DNA of 64,000 nucleotides from Comamonas sp. (GCA_015478895.1 JADMKK010000057.1:163973-227972), one strand, 5' to 3'; counted from the stretch's first letter, positions 18,070 to 29,454 are shown. The notes: a model not told the origin generated them from the sequence alone. Program-made: numbers and translations.

Positions 18070-18825
18070 ATGGAATGGATTTTTGTTTCTCTGGCTTCGG
18101 CCCTGGCCGGTTTTGTGGACGCCATCGTGGGCGGCGGCGGGCTGATCCTGGTGCCCGCCATGTTTGCTGCTTTCCCGCACGCGGCCCCTGCCACCTTGTT
18201 TGGCACCAACAAAAGTGCTGCGGTCTGGGGCACGGCCATGTCCACCTGGCAGTACAGCCGGCGCATCTCCATTACCTGGGCGACGATTGCGCCCGGCATC
18301 ATCGCGGCAGGCATCGGCGCTTTTGTCGGCGCCTGGGCGGTCACCCTGGTCAACCCCGATTTTTTGCGCAAGCTGCTGCCCTTTATCTTGCTGGGTGTGC
18401 TGCTGTATACGCTGGCCAAAAAAGAACTGGGCCGCGAACATGCGCCCCGCCACAGCGTGCGCACCACGCAGTTGGTGACTGCGGGTATCGGTCTGGTGAT
18501 TGGCTTTTACGACGGCTTTTTTGGCCCTGGCACAGGCAGCTTCTTTGTGTTCTTGCTGGTGCGGCTGCTGGGCTATGACTTTCTGAACGCCTCCATCAAC
18601 GCCAAGCTGATGAATGTAATGACCAACCTGGCCGCTATCGCCTTGTTCGCCATGAAAGGCCATGTCTGGTGGCACTTTGCCGTGCCGCTGGCCATTGCCA
18701 ATGTGCTGGGCAGCGTGCTGGGCACCTGGATGGCGCTGCGCCACGGCGCAGGCTTTGTACGCAGCATTTTTATTGTGGTGGTGAGCTTGCTGATCCTTAA
18801 AACGGGATGGGATGCCTTTGTCTAG
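18070..18825 (+). CDS. TSUP family exporter (TauE/SafE type)
   Basis: Eight-helix membrane protein, 251 residues, of the TauE/SafE (TSUP) family implicated in export of sulfite or organosulfonates. The two family halves are visible: GFVDAIVGGGGLILVPAM near the start and IGLVIGFYDGFFGPGTGSFF in the middle. The start at 18070 lies 50 bases after a terminator, so it has its own promoter. The substrate is not deducible; neighbours give no sulfur context. Confidence 0.88.
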   Translation: MEWIFVSLASALAGFVDAIVGGGGLILVPAMFAAFPHAAPATLFGTNKSAAVWGTAMSTWQYSRRISITWATIAPGIIAAGIGAFVGAWAVTLVNPDFLRKLLPFILLGVLLYTLAKKELGREHAPRHSVRTTQLVTAGIGLVIGFYDGFFGPGTGSFFVFLLVRLLGYDFLNASINAKLMNVMTNLAAIALFAMKGHVWWHFAVPLAIANVLGSVLGTWMALRHGAGFVRSIFIVVVSLLILKTGWDAFV

Positions 18826-18862
18826 CAAGCACTTACTTGGCAATAGCAGTCACGCTGGGCTC

Positions 18863-18911
18863 GGGGCTGCTTAGGCCCGCTTCTGCAACGAAGCAGCCCC
18901 ACTTCTATAAT
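18863..18911 (+). promoter_or_regulatory. Predicted promoter and 10-bp inverted repeat upstream of the amino-acid ABC operon
   Basis: A consensus -10 TATAAT lies at 18906-18911; the -35 is weak. Directly upstream is a perfect inverted repeat GGGGCTGCTT (18863-18872) / AAGCAGCCCC (18891-18900) with an 18-base spacer covering the -35 region, which may be an operator or the tail hairpin of the TauE-like gene. The 5' UTR of about 180 bases also holds an 8-bp hairpin at 19038-19058. Confidence 0.5.
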
Positions 18912-19095
18912 CGCTGCCTGTTTTCGCTCTCTGGCCGCCCTCTTTTGGTGCTTTTAACCCGATGAACGGCGGCGCAGTGGCAGCCTGCATGGCGCACTGC
19001 AACCCTTACTTTTTCCGCGCCGCGTGGTGCGTGCGGAGGCTCCAAATTGCTTGGAGCCGGGGGCTGGAACTGAGCGACTGTCTCTGGAACCTCTC

Positions 19096-19866
19096 ATGAA
19101 ACGCATTTCCGTTATCGCCGCTGCCGTTGTGGCAGTGCTGGCTACTGCTGGTGCCCACGCCCGCAGTCTGGATGCCATCCAAAAGGACGGCACCCTTCGT
19201 TTGGCTACCGAAGGCTACTACGCTCCCTTTGCCTACTTTGAAGGCAAGAAGCTCACAGGCTTTGAAGTGGACCTGGCCGAGTTGATGGCCCAGAAAATGG
19301 GCCTGAAGTTCGAGTGGAAGACCATTTCCTTCGACGCCCTGCTCACCGGCTTGAAGCAAGACCGCTGGGACCTGGTCATCTCCTCGCACGGCATCACGCC
19401 CGCGCGTGAAAAGGCCGTGACCTTCACTGCGCCCCACTACTGCTCGGGCGCGCAAGTGATTGCTACCGACCCGGCCATCAAGGCAGGGAAGGATCTGGCA
19501 GGCAAAACCATCTCCGCACAAACGGGCACCACGTACCTGGAGTACGTGCAAAAGAACGTGCCCGGCGTCAAGCGTGTGGTGAACTTCCCCACCAACGAAG
19601 CGGCGATGAATGCGCTGATGACCCAGCGCGCCGATGCGTGGGTCACCGAGCGATTCCTGGCCAAGGAAATGCTGGAAAAGAACAAGAAGATCCAGTTCAA
19701 TCAGGGCGAGCTGCTGTTTGTGGAAAAAATTGCCGCCGCCGTGTCTCTGGGCAACCAGCCCTTGGCCGACGCTTGGAACCATGCCTTTGCGGAGTCCTTG
19801 AAGGACGGCAGCTATGCCAAGATCTCGCAAAAGTGGTTCCAGGAAGACATTCGCTGCCCGGAATAA
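19096..19866 (+). CDS. Polar amino-acid ABC transporter substrate-binding protein
   Basis: Periplasmic type 2 binding protein (family 3), 256 residues. It has a signal peptide (MKRISVIAAAVVAVLATAGAHA) and the family core GTLRLATEGYYAPFAY, GFEVDLAELMAQKMG and WDLVISSHGITPAREKAVTFT. The start at 19096 was chosen for the signal peptide. A strong terminator-like hairpin separates it from the permease, which would give more binding protein than membrane subunits. The ligand (polar amino acid, perhaps cystine- or glutamine-like) is unproven. Confidence 0.9.
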   Translation: MKRISVIAAAVVAVLATAGAHARSLDAIQKDGTLRLATEGYYAPFAYFEGKKLTGFEVDLAELMAQKMGLKFEWKTISFDALLTGLKQDRWDLVISSHGITPAREKAVTFTAPHYCSGAQVIATDPAIKAGKDLAGKTISAQTGTTYLEYVQKNVPGVKRVVNFPTNEAAMNALMTQRADAWVTERFLAKEMLEKNKKIQFNQGELLFVEKIAAAVSLGNQPLADAWNHAFAESLKDGSYAKISQKWFQEDIRCPE

Positions 19867-19909
19867 CACGAAGGGGTTGATGGGCCGCTTTACCTCGCCG
19901 CCCGCACCC

Positions 19910-19943
19910 AACGCCCTGGTCACTGTTTGCCAGGGCGTTTTTT
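19910..19943 (+). terminator. Partial intercistronic terminator in the ABC transporter operon
   Basis: AACGCCCTGG, 10-base loop, CCAGGGCGTT, then a T run. It lies between the binding-protein gene and the permease gene. Binding proteins are needed in excess, and hairpins here commonly reduce downstream expression. Confidence 0.8.
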
Positions 19944-19971
19944 CGTTTCTCAGCTTCCGGAATTTTTTTCT

Positions 19972-20754
19972 ATGTTGACCGCACTTTGGCCCTCTCATTG
20001 GAGCCGTATCCAGCGCAGCAATGCCACCCTGATCTCCGCCCTCTTGCTGATGGTGGTGGTGGTGTCTTTGCTGGGCACGCTGCTCGGTTTGCTGCCAGAT
20101 CCGATTGGCACCTATGCCGACGAATTTGCAGAAGGTGCGCGCACCACGCTGTACCTGACCCTGATCAGCGGCGCTGCCGGTCTGTTGCTGGGCGTGGGTG
20201 CCGCCTTGGCCCGCACCTCGGGCAACGCCTTCCTGCGCACTGCCGCCAGCGCTTATATCTGGATCATTCGCGGCACGCCGCTGCTGGTGCAGATTTTGTT
20301 CATGTACTTTGCGCTGCCGGTGCTCATTCCCGGCCTGAACCTGCCGGACTTTGCCGCTGCCGCGATTGCGCTGGCGCTGAACGTGGGCGCGTACAACGCC
20401 GAAGCCGTGCGCGCCGGCCTGAATGCCGTGCCGCGTGGCCAGGCCGAAGCCGCACGCGCGCTGGGCCTGCCCAAAAGCCGCGTGTTCTCGGACGTGGTGT
20501 TCCCCCAGGCTTTCAAGATTTCGCTGCCGCCTTTGGTGAGCAACTTTGTCGCGCTGCTCAAAGACTCCTCGCTGGCCTACGCCATTGGCGTGGTGGAACT
20601 GACGAATGTGGGCAACCGCATCCAGTCCTCCACCTTTCAGCCGGTAGAAACCTTGCTCACCGTGGGCGCCACCTACCTGGTGCTGACCACCTTGGTCACG
20701 CAGGTGACTGCCGCCATCGAATACCGCTTTGACGTGGAAGGCCGCCAGAAATGA
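19972..20754 (+). CDS. Polar amino-acid ABC transporter permease
   Basis: Inner-membrane subunit of 260 residues with a HisM/GlnP-type domain: [36 protein letters not shown] and the EAA loop [22 protein letters not shown] that contacts the ATPase. It begins 28 bases after an intercistronic terminator. Its stop overlaps the ATPase start by 4 bases (ATGA), showing translational coupling. Confidence 0.92.
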   Translation: MLTALWPSHWSRIQRSNATLISALLLMVVVVSLLGTLLGLLPDPIGTYADEFAEGARTTLYLTLISGAAGLLLGVGAALARTSGNAFLRTAASAYIWIIRGTPLLVQILFMYFALPVLIPGLNLPDFAAAAIALALNVGAYNAEAVRAGLNAVPRGQAEAARALGLPKSRVFSDVVFPQAFKISLPPLVSNFVALLKDSSLAYAIGVVELTNVGNRIQSSTFQPVETLLTVGATYLVLTTLVTQVTAAIEYRFDVEGRQK

Positions 20755-21494
20755 AGGCACGTACCCCTTATATCGTCTGCGACCAGGTCACCAAATCCTT
20801 TGGCAGCCACCAGGTGCTCAAGGGCGTCTCCACCGCGTTCAGCAAGGGCGAGGTCACCGTCATCATCGGCGCCTCAGGCTCGGGCAAATCCACGCTATTG
20901 CGCGCCTTGAACCGCCTGGAGCCACACGACGGCGGCAGCATCACCATCGACGGTGTGCCCGTGACCGACCACGAAGCCACGCTGCAAAAGCAGCGCTGCG
21001 AAGTGGGCATGGTGTTCCAGCAGTTCAACCTCTTTGGCCATATGACGGTGCTGGACAACATCACGCTGGCGCCGCGCCGCATTCGCAGCATCTCGCGCAC
21101 TGCGGCCAATGCCAAGGCCCTCCAACTGCTGGAACGCGTGGGCATGGAGGCGCATGCGCACAAATACCCGTGGCAGCTGTCGGGCGGCCAGCAGCAGCGC
21201 GTGGCGATTGCCCGTGCGCTGGCGATGGAGCCACAGGTCATGCTGTTTGACGAGCCCACCTCGGCGCTCGACCCCGAGATGGTGCAGGAAGTGCTGGAGG
21301 TGATGCGCGAGCTGGCCAAGAGTGGCATGACCATGATTGTGGTCACGCACGAAATGGGTTTCGCCCGCGAAGTGGCCGACCGCGTGATGTTCTTTGACCA
21401 GGGCTGCATTGCCCACGAAGCGCCGCCCGCTGAGTTCTTCGCCCACCCGGCCAACGAGCGCATTGCGGCCTTTATCGGGCGCGTTGGTCACTAG
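20751..21494 (+). CDS. Polar amino-acid ABC transporter ATPase
   Basis: Cytoplasmic ATPase of 247 residues, GlnQ/HisP type: Walker [11 protein letters not shown]-loop MVFQQFNLF, signature LSGGQQQR, Walker [15 protein letters not shown] and H-loop VVTHEMGFA. It energises the permease encoded just before it; together with the binding protein the three genes form a complete importer. Confidence 0.95.
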   Translation: MKARTPYIVCDQVTKSFGSHQVLKGVSTAFSKGEVTVIIGASGSGKSTLLRALNRLEPHDGGSITIDGVPVTDHEATLQKQRCEVGMVFQQFNLFGHMTVLDNITLAPRRIRSISRTAANAKALQLLERVGMEAHAHKYPWQLSGGQQQRVAIARALAMEPQVMLFDEPTSALDPEMVQEVLEVMRELAKSGMTMIVVTHEMGFAREVADRVMFFDQGCIAHEAPPAEFFAHPANERIAAFIGRVGH

Positions 21495-21515
21495 GTACTC
21501 CTACACATCCTCCAC

Positions 21516-21605
21516 AAATAGGAGCTACTTTCCGTTGTCAACACTGGACTTCAAGGTCATAAGCACCTGAAGTCCAGCAAATACAACGGCAGGCAGCTCC
21601 TATTT
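21516..21605. repeat. Long palindromic (MITE/REP-like) repeat, copy 3
   Basis: A 90-base element with perfect 11-bp ends AAATAGGAGCT/AGCTCCTATTT and nested inverted pairs CCGTTGT/ACAACGG and CTGGACTTCA/TGAAGTCCAG. It is the most perfect member of the family and lies between the ABC operon and the DMT exporter gene. Confidence 0.75.
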
Positions 21606-21638
21606 TTAATAGCATTTTTCGGGCCGTTAGAGATTTTT

Positions 21639-22538
21639 ATGCGCACTGAACGCTGGGGCCTGCTGGCCCTGCTGCTGGTCACCCTGGTCTGGGGCTCCAC
21701 CTTTCCGGCCATGAAGCTGTTGACCGAGCACCTGTCCGCCCTGCATATCATCTGGTTGCGCTTTGGGCTGGCGGCAGTGGTGCTGCTGCCGCTGTGGCGC
21801 GGCATTCGGTCTGCCGAGTGGCGCTGGGGCTTGCTGCTGGGGCTGCTGAACTTTGCCGCGTTCTGGCTGCAAATTGAAGGGCTGGGCCAGACCAGCAGCA
21901 ACCGCAACGCGTTCATTACCGGACTGAATGTACTGCTCGTGCCCTTGATGGCCTGGCTGGTGCTGCGCCGCCAGCTGGGCTGGCCGATCTGGGCGGCTTG
22001 CGCCCTGGCCGTCTGCGGCATGGCGCTGATGTTTTTTGAAGATGCGCCGTGGAACTGGGGCGACACGCTGACGCTGTGCAGCGCGGGGGTCTATGCCGTC
22101 TATGTGCTGGCGATGGAAGCGGCCGCGCTGCGCAACCGGGCGGTGCCCTTGCGCGCCGCACGCATGGCGGTGGCACTGGCCACATCCATGCTGGGCTGCA
22201 CCACGCTCATGCTGGCACTGCAAGCCGATGGTTTCAGCAGCTTTTTCAGCAATGTGCAAGCTTTAACAGCATCGCAACTGTTGGCGATCACTTACTTGGG
22301 ATTGGTGGCCAGCACCTTGGTACTGGTCTTGCAGGCCTGGGGCCAGCAGCGCGTGGACGCCATGCGCAGCGCGATTGTGTTTGGGCTGGAGCCCGTGTTT
22401 GCCGCCATCACCGCGTGGTTCCTGATTGGCGAGCGCATGGGCCCTGCCGCCTTTGCCGGGGCTGCGCTGATTGTGGCGGCGCTGATCGGTAGCCAGTGGA
22501 CGCCACCGCGTGCAGTGCGCACTCAACCGGCAGGCTGA
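21639..22538 (+). CDS. DMT superfamily (EamA) transporter
   Basis: Ten-helix inner-membrane exporter of 299 residues with two EamA repeats: LVWGSTFPAMKLL and FGLAAVVLLPLW in the first, and an LVASTLVLVLQAWGQQRV..IFGLEPVFAAITAW-type second repeat. Family members export amino acids or metabolites; the substrate is unknown. Its 3' end overlaps the convergent mrdA gene by 16 bases. Confidence 0.88.
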   Translation: MRTERWGLLALLLVTLVWGSTFPAMKLLTEHLSALHIIWLRFGLAAVVLLPLWRGIRSAEWRWGLLLGLLNFAAFWLQIEGLGQTSSNRNAFITGLNVLLVPLMAWLVLRRQLGWPIWAACALAVCGMALMFFEDAPWNWGDTLTLCSAGVYAVYVLAMEAAALRNRAVPLRAARMAVALATSMLGCTTLMLALQADGFSSFFSNVQALTASQLLAITYLGLVASTLVLVLQAWGQQRVDAMRSAIVFGLEPVFAAITAWFLIGERMGPAAFAGAALIVAALIGSQWTPPRAVRTQPAG

Positions 22539-24637
22539 GGCTCCAACAGCGGGATGGATTCCTCTTCTTCATCGTCGCTTTGGAGGGGCGGCTCTTCCAC
22601 AATGACCTCTTCAGGCTCTGGCACGGCAGGCGCAGTGCCCGCGGGCAAAGCTGGCTCCCGGATGGAGCGCAGCGGCAGGCCGGGCACTTTGACACGTTCA
22701 AAGTGCCCCATCATTTGCGCTGCGCTGCGCGGCTGGCCACGCGGCGCGCCGGACAAGCCTTTGCGCGTGGCTTGCATGTCTTCTTCGCTGGGATAGTGGC
22801 CCAGCAACCAGTAATCCATCACGCGGCGTGCAATGGGGGCTGCACCCGTGGCGCCAAAACCGGCGTTCTCCACAATCACGGCCACCGCAATTTCCGGGTT
22901 GTCGGCGGGCGCGTAGGAAATATAGAGCGAGTGATCGCGCTTGTGCTCGGCCAGCTTGGCCGCGTTGTATTTCTCGTTCTGGCGCACGCCCACCGCCTGC
23001 GCGGTGCCCGTTTTGCCAGCGGAGGTGTAGGGGGTGCGGGCAAACACGTGGCGCGCCGTGCCCTCCACCGTTACGCCATGCATGGCGCTGCGCACGGCTT
23101 CTACGTTCTCCGGCTTGTAGCCCAGGTCGGTGCCGCTCTCCCGGTACAGGGGCGTGTAGGTGTGCGTTACGGCATCGACCGTACCCATGCCCAGATGGGG
23201 ACGGTGTTTAACGCCGCGGTTGGCCAGCATGGCCGTGGCATGCGCCAGTTGCAGCATGGAAAAATTGTTATAGCCCTGCCCGATCCCCAGCGAGATGGTC
23301 TCGCCCGCGTACCAGCGTTGCTGCTCGGGGCGCTTGTAGGCGGCGCGTTTCCAGGCCTGATTGGGCAGCACGCCGGGCGATTCGCCCATCAAGTCGATAC
23401 CAGTGCGGCTGCCAAAACCCATGGGCGACAGGTAGTCGTGCATCAAGTCCACGCCCATGTCGTTGGCCAGCATGTAGTAGTAGACGTTGGACGACTTGAT
23501 GATGGAGCGGCGCAGGTTGGTGGTGCCATTGGGGTGGCCTGAGCGGAACACGTGGCCACCAAATGTCCAGCTCCCGTTATCCTGGATGGTGGATTCAATC
23601 TTGCGCTTGCCCGACTCCACCCCCGCCAGCCCCATGAAAGGCTTGTACGTAGAGCCCGGCGGATAGGTGCCGCGCAGCGCCCGGTTCAGCAAGGGGCGGT
23701 CAATGGACGTGTTGAGCCTGTCCCAGTTCTCCTGGTCAATGCCATCCACAAACAGGTTGAGGTCATAGCCGGGCTTGCTGACCATCGCCAGCACTTCGCC
23801 ATTGCGCGGGTCAATGGCCACTAAAGCGCCGCGGCGTTCGCCATACAAGTCTTCCACCAGCTTTTGCAAGCCCACATCCAGACTCAGCACCACGGTGTCG
23901 CCGTGCGTGGCGGGCCGGCTGGTCAGGCGGCGCACGGCAAAGCCCCCGGCCGTGGTCTCCAGCTGTTCCCAGCCCGTCAGGCCGTGCAACTGCTTTTCGT
24001 AGCTTTGTTCAATGCCCAGCTTGCCGATGACTTCAGAGCCGCGGTAGTTGGCCGCATCTTCGCTGTCTTCAATCGCTTCTTGCTCTTTGGTGTTGATACG
24101 CCCGATATAGCCCACGACGTGGCCCGCCACCTCTTCAAGCGGGTAATTGCGAAACCAGCGCGCCTTGATGTCCACCCCTGGAAAACGCCAGCGCTGTGCG
24201 GCAAAACGGGCCATTTCTTCGTCACTGAGCCGGGTGCGCAAGGGAATGGATTCAAAGCGCTTGGAGTCCGCCATCAAGCGCTTGAACTTGCGCCGGTCGC
24301 GGGCGGTGATCTCCACCACCTCCGACAGCTCATCAATGGTGGCGTCCAGATTTTTGATTTTGGAGCGCGTGATCTCCAGCGTGTAGGCCGAGTAGTTGGT
24401 GGCCAGCACCACGCCATTGCGATCCAGAATCTGGCCGCGATTGGGCACCACGGGCACCACGGCGGTGCGGTTGCTCTCGGCCCGCTCGGCCAGCGCATCG
24501 TGGCGCGCCACCTGCAGCACCGTCAGACGGAACACCAAAATCCCGAACATGAGCAGCACCATCAGCGCCACCACCCAGACGCGCAGGCGAAAACGTTGCT
24601 GCTCCGCCTCGGTATTGCGCACTTCAAAGCTATTCAT
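22523..24637 (-). CDS. mrdA: Penicillin-binding protein 2 (elongation transpeptidase)
   Basis: Class B PBP of the rod/elongasome complex that cross-links peptidoglycan during elongation. 704 residues: one N-terminal membrane helix (20-42), a PBP dimerisation domain (VPVVPNRGQILDRNGV onward) and a transpeptidase domain with STYK (329-332), SSN (382-384) and KTG (541-543). The C-terminal 50 residues form an acidic and Pro-rich tail not needed for catalysis. It follows mreD and mreC on the same strand in the standard mreBCD-mrdA order. Confidence 0.96.
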   Translation of the reverse strand: MNSFEVRNTEAEQQRFRLRVWVVALMVLLMFGILVFRLTVLQVARHDALAERAESNRTAVVPVVPNRGQILDRNGVVLATNYSAYTLEITRSKIKNLDATIDELSEVVEITARDRRKFKRLMADSKRFESIPLRTRLSDEEMARFAAQRWRFPGVDIKARWFRNYPLEEVAGHVVGYIGRINTKEQEAIEDSEDAANYRGSEVIGKLGIEQSYEKQLHGLTGWEQLETTAGGFAVRRLTSRPATHGDTVVLSLDVGLQKLVEDLYGERRGALVAIDPRNGEVLAMVSKPGYDLNLFVDGIDQENWDRLNTSIDRPLLNRALRGTYPPGSTYKPFMGLAGVESGKRKIESTIQDNGSWTFGGHVFRSGHPNGTTNLRRSIIKSSNVYYYMLANDMGVDLMHDYLSPMGFGSRTGIDLMGESPGVLPNQAWKRAAYKRPEQQRWYAGETISLGIGQGYNNFSMLQLAHATAMLANRGVKHRPHLGMGTVDAVTHTYTPLYRESGTDLGYKPENVEAVRSAMHGVTVEGTARHVFARTPYTSAGKTGTAQAVGVRQNEKYNAAKLAEHKRDHSLYISYAPADNPEIAVAVIVENAGFGATGAAPIARRVMDYWLLGHYPSEEDMQATRKGLSGAPRGQPRSAAQMMGHFERVKVPGLPLRSIREPALPAGTAPAVPEPEEVIVEEPPLQSDDEEEESIPLLEPQPAG

Positions 24638-24694
24638 GCCAGCGTCCTGCGCTCCAAAAAATCTGCCTGCCTTGTATGCTGCGCACCCTTGCCC

Positions 24695-25213
24695 CTACAG
24701 CGGACGGTTATCGTCGTTGTCAGGCGCGCGGCGCTGCGGGGCCAGCAAGGCTGCGCTGAGCAGCGGCCACAAGGCAGCTTCCAGCAAAGGCGCCAGCGCC
24801 ACGGAAAGACCCGGAAACATATGGCCCGCAGCCATGCGAATCAGCACCTGCAAGGCATGCACAGCAACAAATACTGGCAGCATCTGCAGCGCCTGCGTCA
24901 GCGGAGAAAACCACATCATGCGCCGGCTGCTGCGGTGCGCCACGTAGACCACCAGCACATAGGCCAGCGCGTGCTGGCCCAGCATCGAGGTCTGCTGCAC
25001 GTCCATGCACAGCCCCAACATAAAAGCCACGCCCATCCCCAGGCGCTGTGGATGGTGCATTGCCCAAAATGCCAGCACCATCATCAGCAAATCGGGCATC
25101 CAGGCCAGACCGCCCAAGGGCAGCAAGCTCATGACGAACACTACCGCGATGCTCAGGACGATAAATCCAGGGCGCACCGGCATCAGCAGTTGCTGGCCAC
25201 GCGGCATGATCAT
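24695..25213 (-). CDS. mreD: Rod shape-determining protein MreD
   Basis: Inner-membrane elongasome protein, 172 residues, about five membrane helices. Family features: MPDLLMMVLAFWAMHHPQRLG and FMLGLCMDVQQTSMLGQHAL. The ATG at 25213 overlaps the mreC stop (ATGA), favouring it over the ATG two codons later. It links MreB/MreC to RodA and PBP2. Confidence 0.93.
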   Translation of the reverse strand: MIMPRGQQLLMPVRPGFIVLSIAVVFVMSLLPLGGLAWMPDLLMMVLAFWAMHHPQRLGMGVAFMLGLCMDVQQTSMLGQHALAYVLVVYVAHRSSRRMMWFSPLTQALQMLPVFVAVHALQVLIRMAAGHMFPGLSVALAPLLEAALWPLLSAALLAPQRRAPDNDDNRPL

Positions 25214-26214
25214 GGTTGGGCCTTCTGCGTTGTTGCGGGCACAGGCCCGCGTGTTTTGCTCGCACGCCGCTGAGCGGATTTGTCTTCGCGCTCCGCCTGC
25301 ACTTGCTCCGCAGAAGGCGGGGCCGGCTTGGCGTCGGACAAATCTGCGGCCCTGATCAGGTTCAGCGGCGTCAAAATCATCACATGACGTGCCTCATCCA
25401 GGCGTGCCAAAGGCTGGCAATAGATGCGCTTGAAAGGCGACTGCGAGCGCCGCTCCACTTCCACCACCCGCGCCACCGGCAAACCTGCAGGGTACACGCC
25501 ATCCACACCGCTGGTGGTCAACATGTCCCCAGCTTCCACGTCTGCGTCATGGGGCATGAAACGCAGCTCCATGCCATCGCTGCGCAGGTTGGAAGGGTCG
25601 CCATAGGCCACGCTGCGTACGCCGGTGCGTGCCACCATGACGGGAATAGCCTGATCACGGTCTGATAACAGCGTCACTTCACTGGAGAAAGGCTGCACGC
25701 GCGTCACCTGGCCCATCACCCCCGCGTCATCCATCACCGGGCTGCCCGGCTCCACGCCTGCCATCTGCCCTTTGTTGAGCACCACGCGCCGCGTGTAACT
25801 GTCCGGGGTCTGGTACATCACTTCAGCAGCCAGAGTAGGTACGGCCAAACGCGGGCGCAGATCCAGCAGTCCACGTAACTGCAGGTTTTCATCGAGCAGC
25901 CGATCCGCCTCGGCGGCACGCAGTGCCATATTGGCCATCAGCCGGCGCGCTTCGATGGATTCTTCCTGGGCTTGCTTGAGCGATTCAAAATACGACTGAC
26001 CTTCTTCGGCCCAGCCTACGGGCTGCATCACGGCCCACTGCAGCGGGTACAGGACGGCAGACACCGCTTGGCGCACCGGCTCTGCCAATTTCAGGCGGGC
26101 ATCGGCCACCATCAGCACCACTGCCAGCACGCTGAGCAGCAGCATCTTGGTCGAAGAAGAAGCGCCGTTTTTAAACAGCGAAGGCGCGCCACGTTCCAGC
26201 GTGCGCAGGCTCAT
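25210..26214 (-). CDS. mreC: Rod shape-determining protein MreC
   Basis: Periplasmic scaffold of the elongasome, 334 residues. An N-terminal membrane helix (about 24-40) is followed by a coiled coil (about 75-115) and the beta-rich MreC domain with PVMDDAGVMGQVTRV and TTSGVDGVYPAGLPVARV. The C-terminal 40 residues are charged and unstructured. The start at 26214 follows GAGAGG; an upstream in-frame extension adds 26 residues without family support. Confidence 0.95.
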   Translation of the reverse strand: MSLRTLERGAPSLFKNGASSSTKMLLLSVLAVVLMVADARLKLAEPVRQAVSAVLYPLQWAVMQPVGWAEEGQSYFESLKQAQEESIEARRLMANMALRAAEADRLLDENLQLRGLLDLRPRLAVPTLAAEVMYQTPDSYTRRVVLNKGQMAGVEPGSPVMDDAGVMGQVTRVQPFSSEVTLLSDRDQAIPVMVARTGVRSVAYGDPSNLRSDGMELRFMPHDADVEAGDMLTTSGVDGVYPAGLPVARVVEVERRSQSPFKRIYCQPLARLDEARHVMILTPLNLIRAADLSDAKPAPPSAEQVQAEREDKSAQRRASKTRGPVPATTQKAQP

Positions 26215-26370
26215 ACCAGCCTCTCCCACGCGGAGTGGCTGACAGGGCCGGCCAAGCCGCCCGTCCAGCGTGTGGCCTGAGCCTTCATCCAATACATGAG
26301 CAAGTCAATCGCCGTTGTGAGTCCGCTTGCCGCCACCTTGCGCATGGCAGGTCGACAAGCTGAGCGAGCA

Positions 26371-27414
<1,044 letters not shown>

Positions 27415-27635
27415 TCAATTTTCCTCTCGGGCACAGCACGCGCTTCGGCCTGCCATCGCCAGGGTGTAGGTCTACGGGTACAGGGGGGTTCAGGATTTGG
27501 CTTCTCTTGCACAATCACCATCTGCAAAGATCGTGTTCGCGCAAAGGCAAGATAATAACGTATCCCCTGTGAATAACTCATGCCGAACCCTACTGCCTGA
27601 TGGCTTTACATCCGGTTTCTTCTCGAAAAATTTCT

Positions 27636-27935
27636 ATGGCACTCACCTCCAAAGACATTGACCGCATCGCCAACTTGGCGCGGCTTGAACTATCTTCAGA
27701 AGAAAGTGAGCGCATGCTCTCTCAACTGAACGGCTTTTTCGGCATTGTCGAGAAGATGCAAGCTGTGGATACCTCGGGCGTTCAACCGCTGACACACCCG
27801 GTTGCGGCCATTCAGGACATCACCTTGCGTCTGCGCAACGATGTCGCTTCTGAGACCAACCAGCGCCAAGCCAATATGCACAACGCCCCGGCACAAGGCG
27901 AGGGTTTATTCCTCGTGCCCAAGGTCATCGAATAA
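27636..27935 (+). CDS. gatC: Asp-tRNA(Asn)/Glu-tRNA(Gln) amidotransferase subunit C
   Basis: Small stabilising subunit of GatCAB, 99 residues beginning [20 protein letters not shown], with the family's [11 protein letters not shown] segment. The enzyme makes Gln-tRNA(Gln) and/or Asn-tRNA(Asn) by transamidation. The start at 27636 was chosen over an upstream frame by family similarity. It is the first gene of gatCAB. Confidence 0.95.
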   Translation: MALTSKDIDRIANLARLELSSEESERMLSQLNGFFGIVEKMQAVDTSGVQPLTHPVAAIQDITLRLRNDVASETNQRQANMHNAPAQGEGLFLVPKVIE

Positions 27936-27956
27936 GCGCAAGGCAAAGCAAGACAC

Positions 27957-29447
27957 ATGAGCAATACCGATCTGCACAACCTGGGCGTGGCCGAGCTGGC
28001 CGCCCAACTCAAGAACAAGCAAGTCTCCGCCGTCGAAGCGGCCCAGCATTTCCTGGCCCGCGCCAAGCAGCACCAGAACCTGGGCGCGTTTGTGGCAATC
28101 AACGAAGACGCCACCCTGGCCCAGGCCAAAGCCGCGGACGCGCTGATCGCTGAAGGCAAGGGTGGCCGTCTGGCGGGCGTGCCGATTGCGCACAAAGACA
28201 TTTTCGTCACCCAAGACTTCCCCACCACCGCCGCCAGCAAGATGCTGCAAGGCTACCAATCGCCGTTTGATGCCACCGTGGTGCGCAAGCTGGCCGAAGC
28301 CGGTGTGGTGAACTTGGGCAAGCTCAACTGCGACGAATTCGCCATGGGCGGCGCCAATGAAAACTCCGCCATCGCCCCCGTCGGCTTTGATGCGGCCCAA
28401 CCCGTGCGCAACCCATGGAACACTGAGCGCGTGCCCGGCGGCTCGTCGGGTGGCTCGGCCGCCGCCGTGGCCGCGCGTCTGGCCCCCGCCGTGACCGGCA
28501 CAGATACCGGCGGCTCGATTCGCCAGCCCGCCAGCTTTTGCGGCATTACCGGCATCAAGCCCACCTATGGCCGCGCCAGCCGCTACGGCATGATCGCGTT
28601 CGCCTCATCGCTCGACCAGGCCGGCCCCATGGGCCGCAGCGCCGAAGATTGCGCTTTGCTGCTGTCTGAGATGTGCGGCCCCGACCTCGACCGTGACTCC
28701 ACCAGCCTCGACCACCCGGTCGAAGACTTCACGCTGAAGCTCAACGACTCCATCGAAGGCCTGCGCATCGGCGTGCCCGCCGAGTTCTTTGGTGAAGGTT
28801 TGAGCGCCGACGTGCGCGCTGCCGTCGATGCCTCGCTCAAGGAATACGAAAAGCTGGGCGCCAAGCTGGTGCCCATCAGCCTGCCGCGCACCGAGCTGTC
28901 CGTGCCCGTGTACTACATCATTGCGCCCGCAGAAGCCTCGTCCAACCTCTCGCGTTTTGACGGCGTGAAATTCGGCCACCGCGCCAAGGACTTTGCTGAT
29001 CTCAACGATATGTACAAAAAGACCCGCGCCGAAGGCTTTGGCGACGAGGTCAAGCGCCGCATCATGATTGGCGCCTATGTATTGAGCGAAGGCTACTACG
29101 ACGCGTACTACCTGCAAGCCCAGCGCATCCGCCGCATGATTGCCGACGACTTCCAGGCTGCGTTCAAGGAATGCGACGTCATCGCTGGCCCCGCAGCACC
29201 GACCACCGCTTGGGCGATTGGCGGCAAGGCCGATCCCGTCAGCAACTATCTGGCCGACGTGTTCACCCTGCCCGCCTCACTGGCTGGTTTGCCGGGCCTG
29301 TCCCTGCCTGCCGGTTTTGGCGACGCAGGCATGCCTGTGGGCCTGCAATTGATCGGCGATTACTTCAGTGAAGCCAAGCTGCTCAACGCGGCCCACCGCT
29401 TCCAGCAAGCGACCGACTTCCATCTGCAGCGCCCTGCCGGTATCTAA
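27957..29447 (+). CDS. gatA: Asp-tRNA(Asn)/Glu-tRNA(Gln) amidotransferase subunit A
   Basis: Glutaminase/amidase subunit that releases ammonia from glutamine. 496 residues with the amidase Ser-cisSer-Lys triad at the expected spacing: K80 (IAHKD), S163 (GGSSGGSA) and S187 ([10 protein letters not shown]). It lies 21 bases after gatC. A long palindromic repeat separates it from gatB. Confidence 0.97.
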   Translation: MSNTDLHNLGVAELAAQLKNKQVSAVEAAQHFLARAKQHQNLGAFVAINEDATLAQAKAADALIAEGKGGRLAGVPIAHKDIFVTQDFPTTAASKMLQGYQSPFDATVVRKLAEAGVVNLGKLNCDEFAMGGANENSAIAPVGFDAAQPVRNPWNTERVPGGSSGGSAAAVAARLAPAVTGTDTGGSIRQPASFCGITGIKPTYGRASRYGMIAFASSLDQAGPMGRSAEDCALLLSEMCGPDLDRDSTSLDHPVEDFTLKLNDSIEGLRIGVPAEFFGEGLSADVRAAVDASLKEYEKLGAKLVPISLPRTELSVPVYYIIAPAEASSNLSRFDGVKFGHRAKDFADLNDMYKKTRAEGFGDEVKRRIMIGAYVLSEGYYDAYYLQAQRIRRMIADDFQAAFKECDVIAGPAAPTTAWAIGGKADPVSNYLADVFTLPASLAGLPGLSLPAGFGDAGMPVGLQLIGDYFSEAKLLNAAHRFQQATDFHLQRPAGI

Positions 29448-29454
29448 AGCAACC

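Noticed and set aside
19006..20760. A 584-codon open frame on the minus strand
   Set aside because: It runs antisense to the amino-acid ABC transporter binding-protein and permease genes, has Gln/His/Arg-rich shadow composition, and no domain or Shine-Dalgarno. High GC at third positions keeps such opposite frames open.
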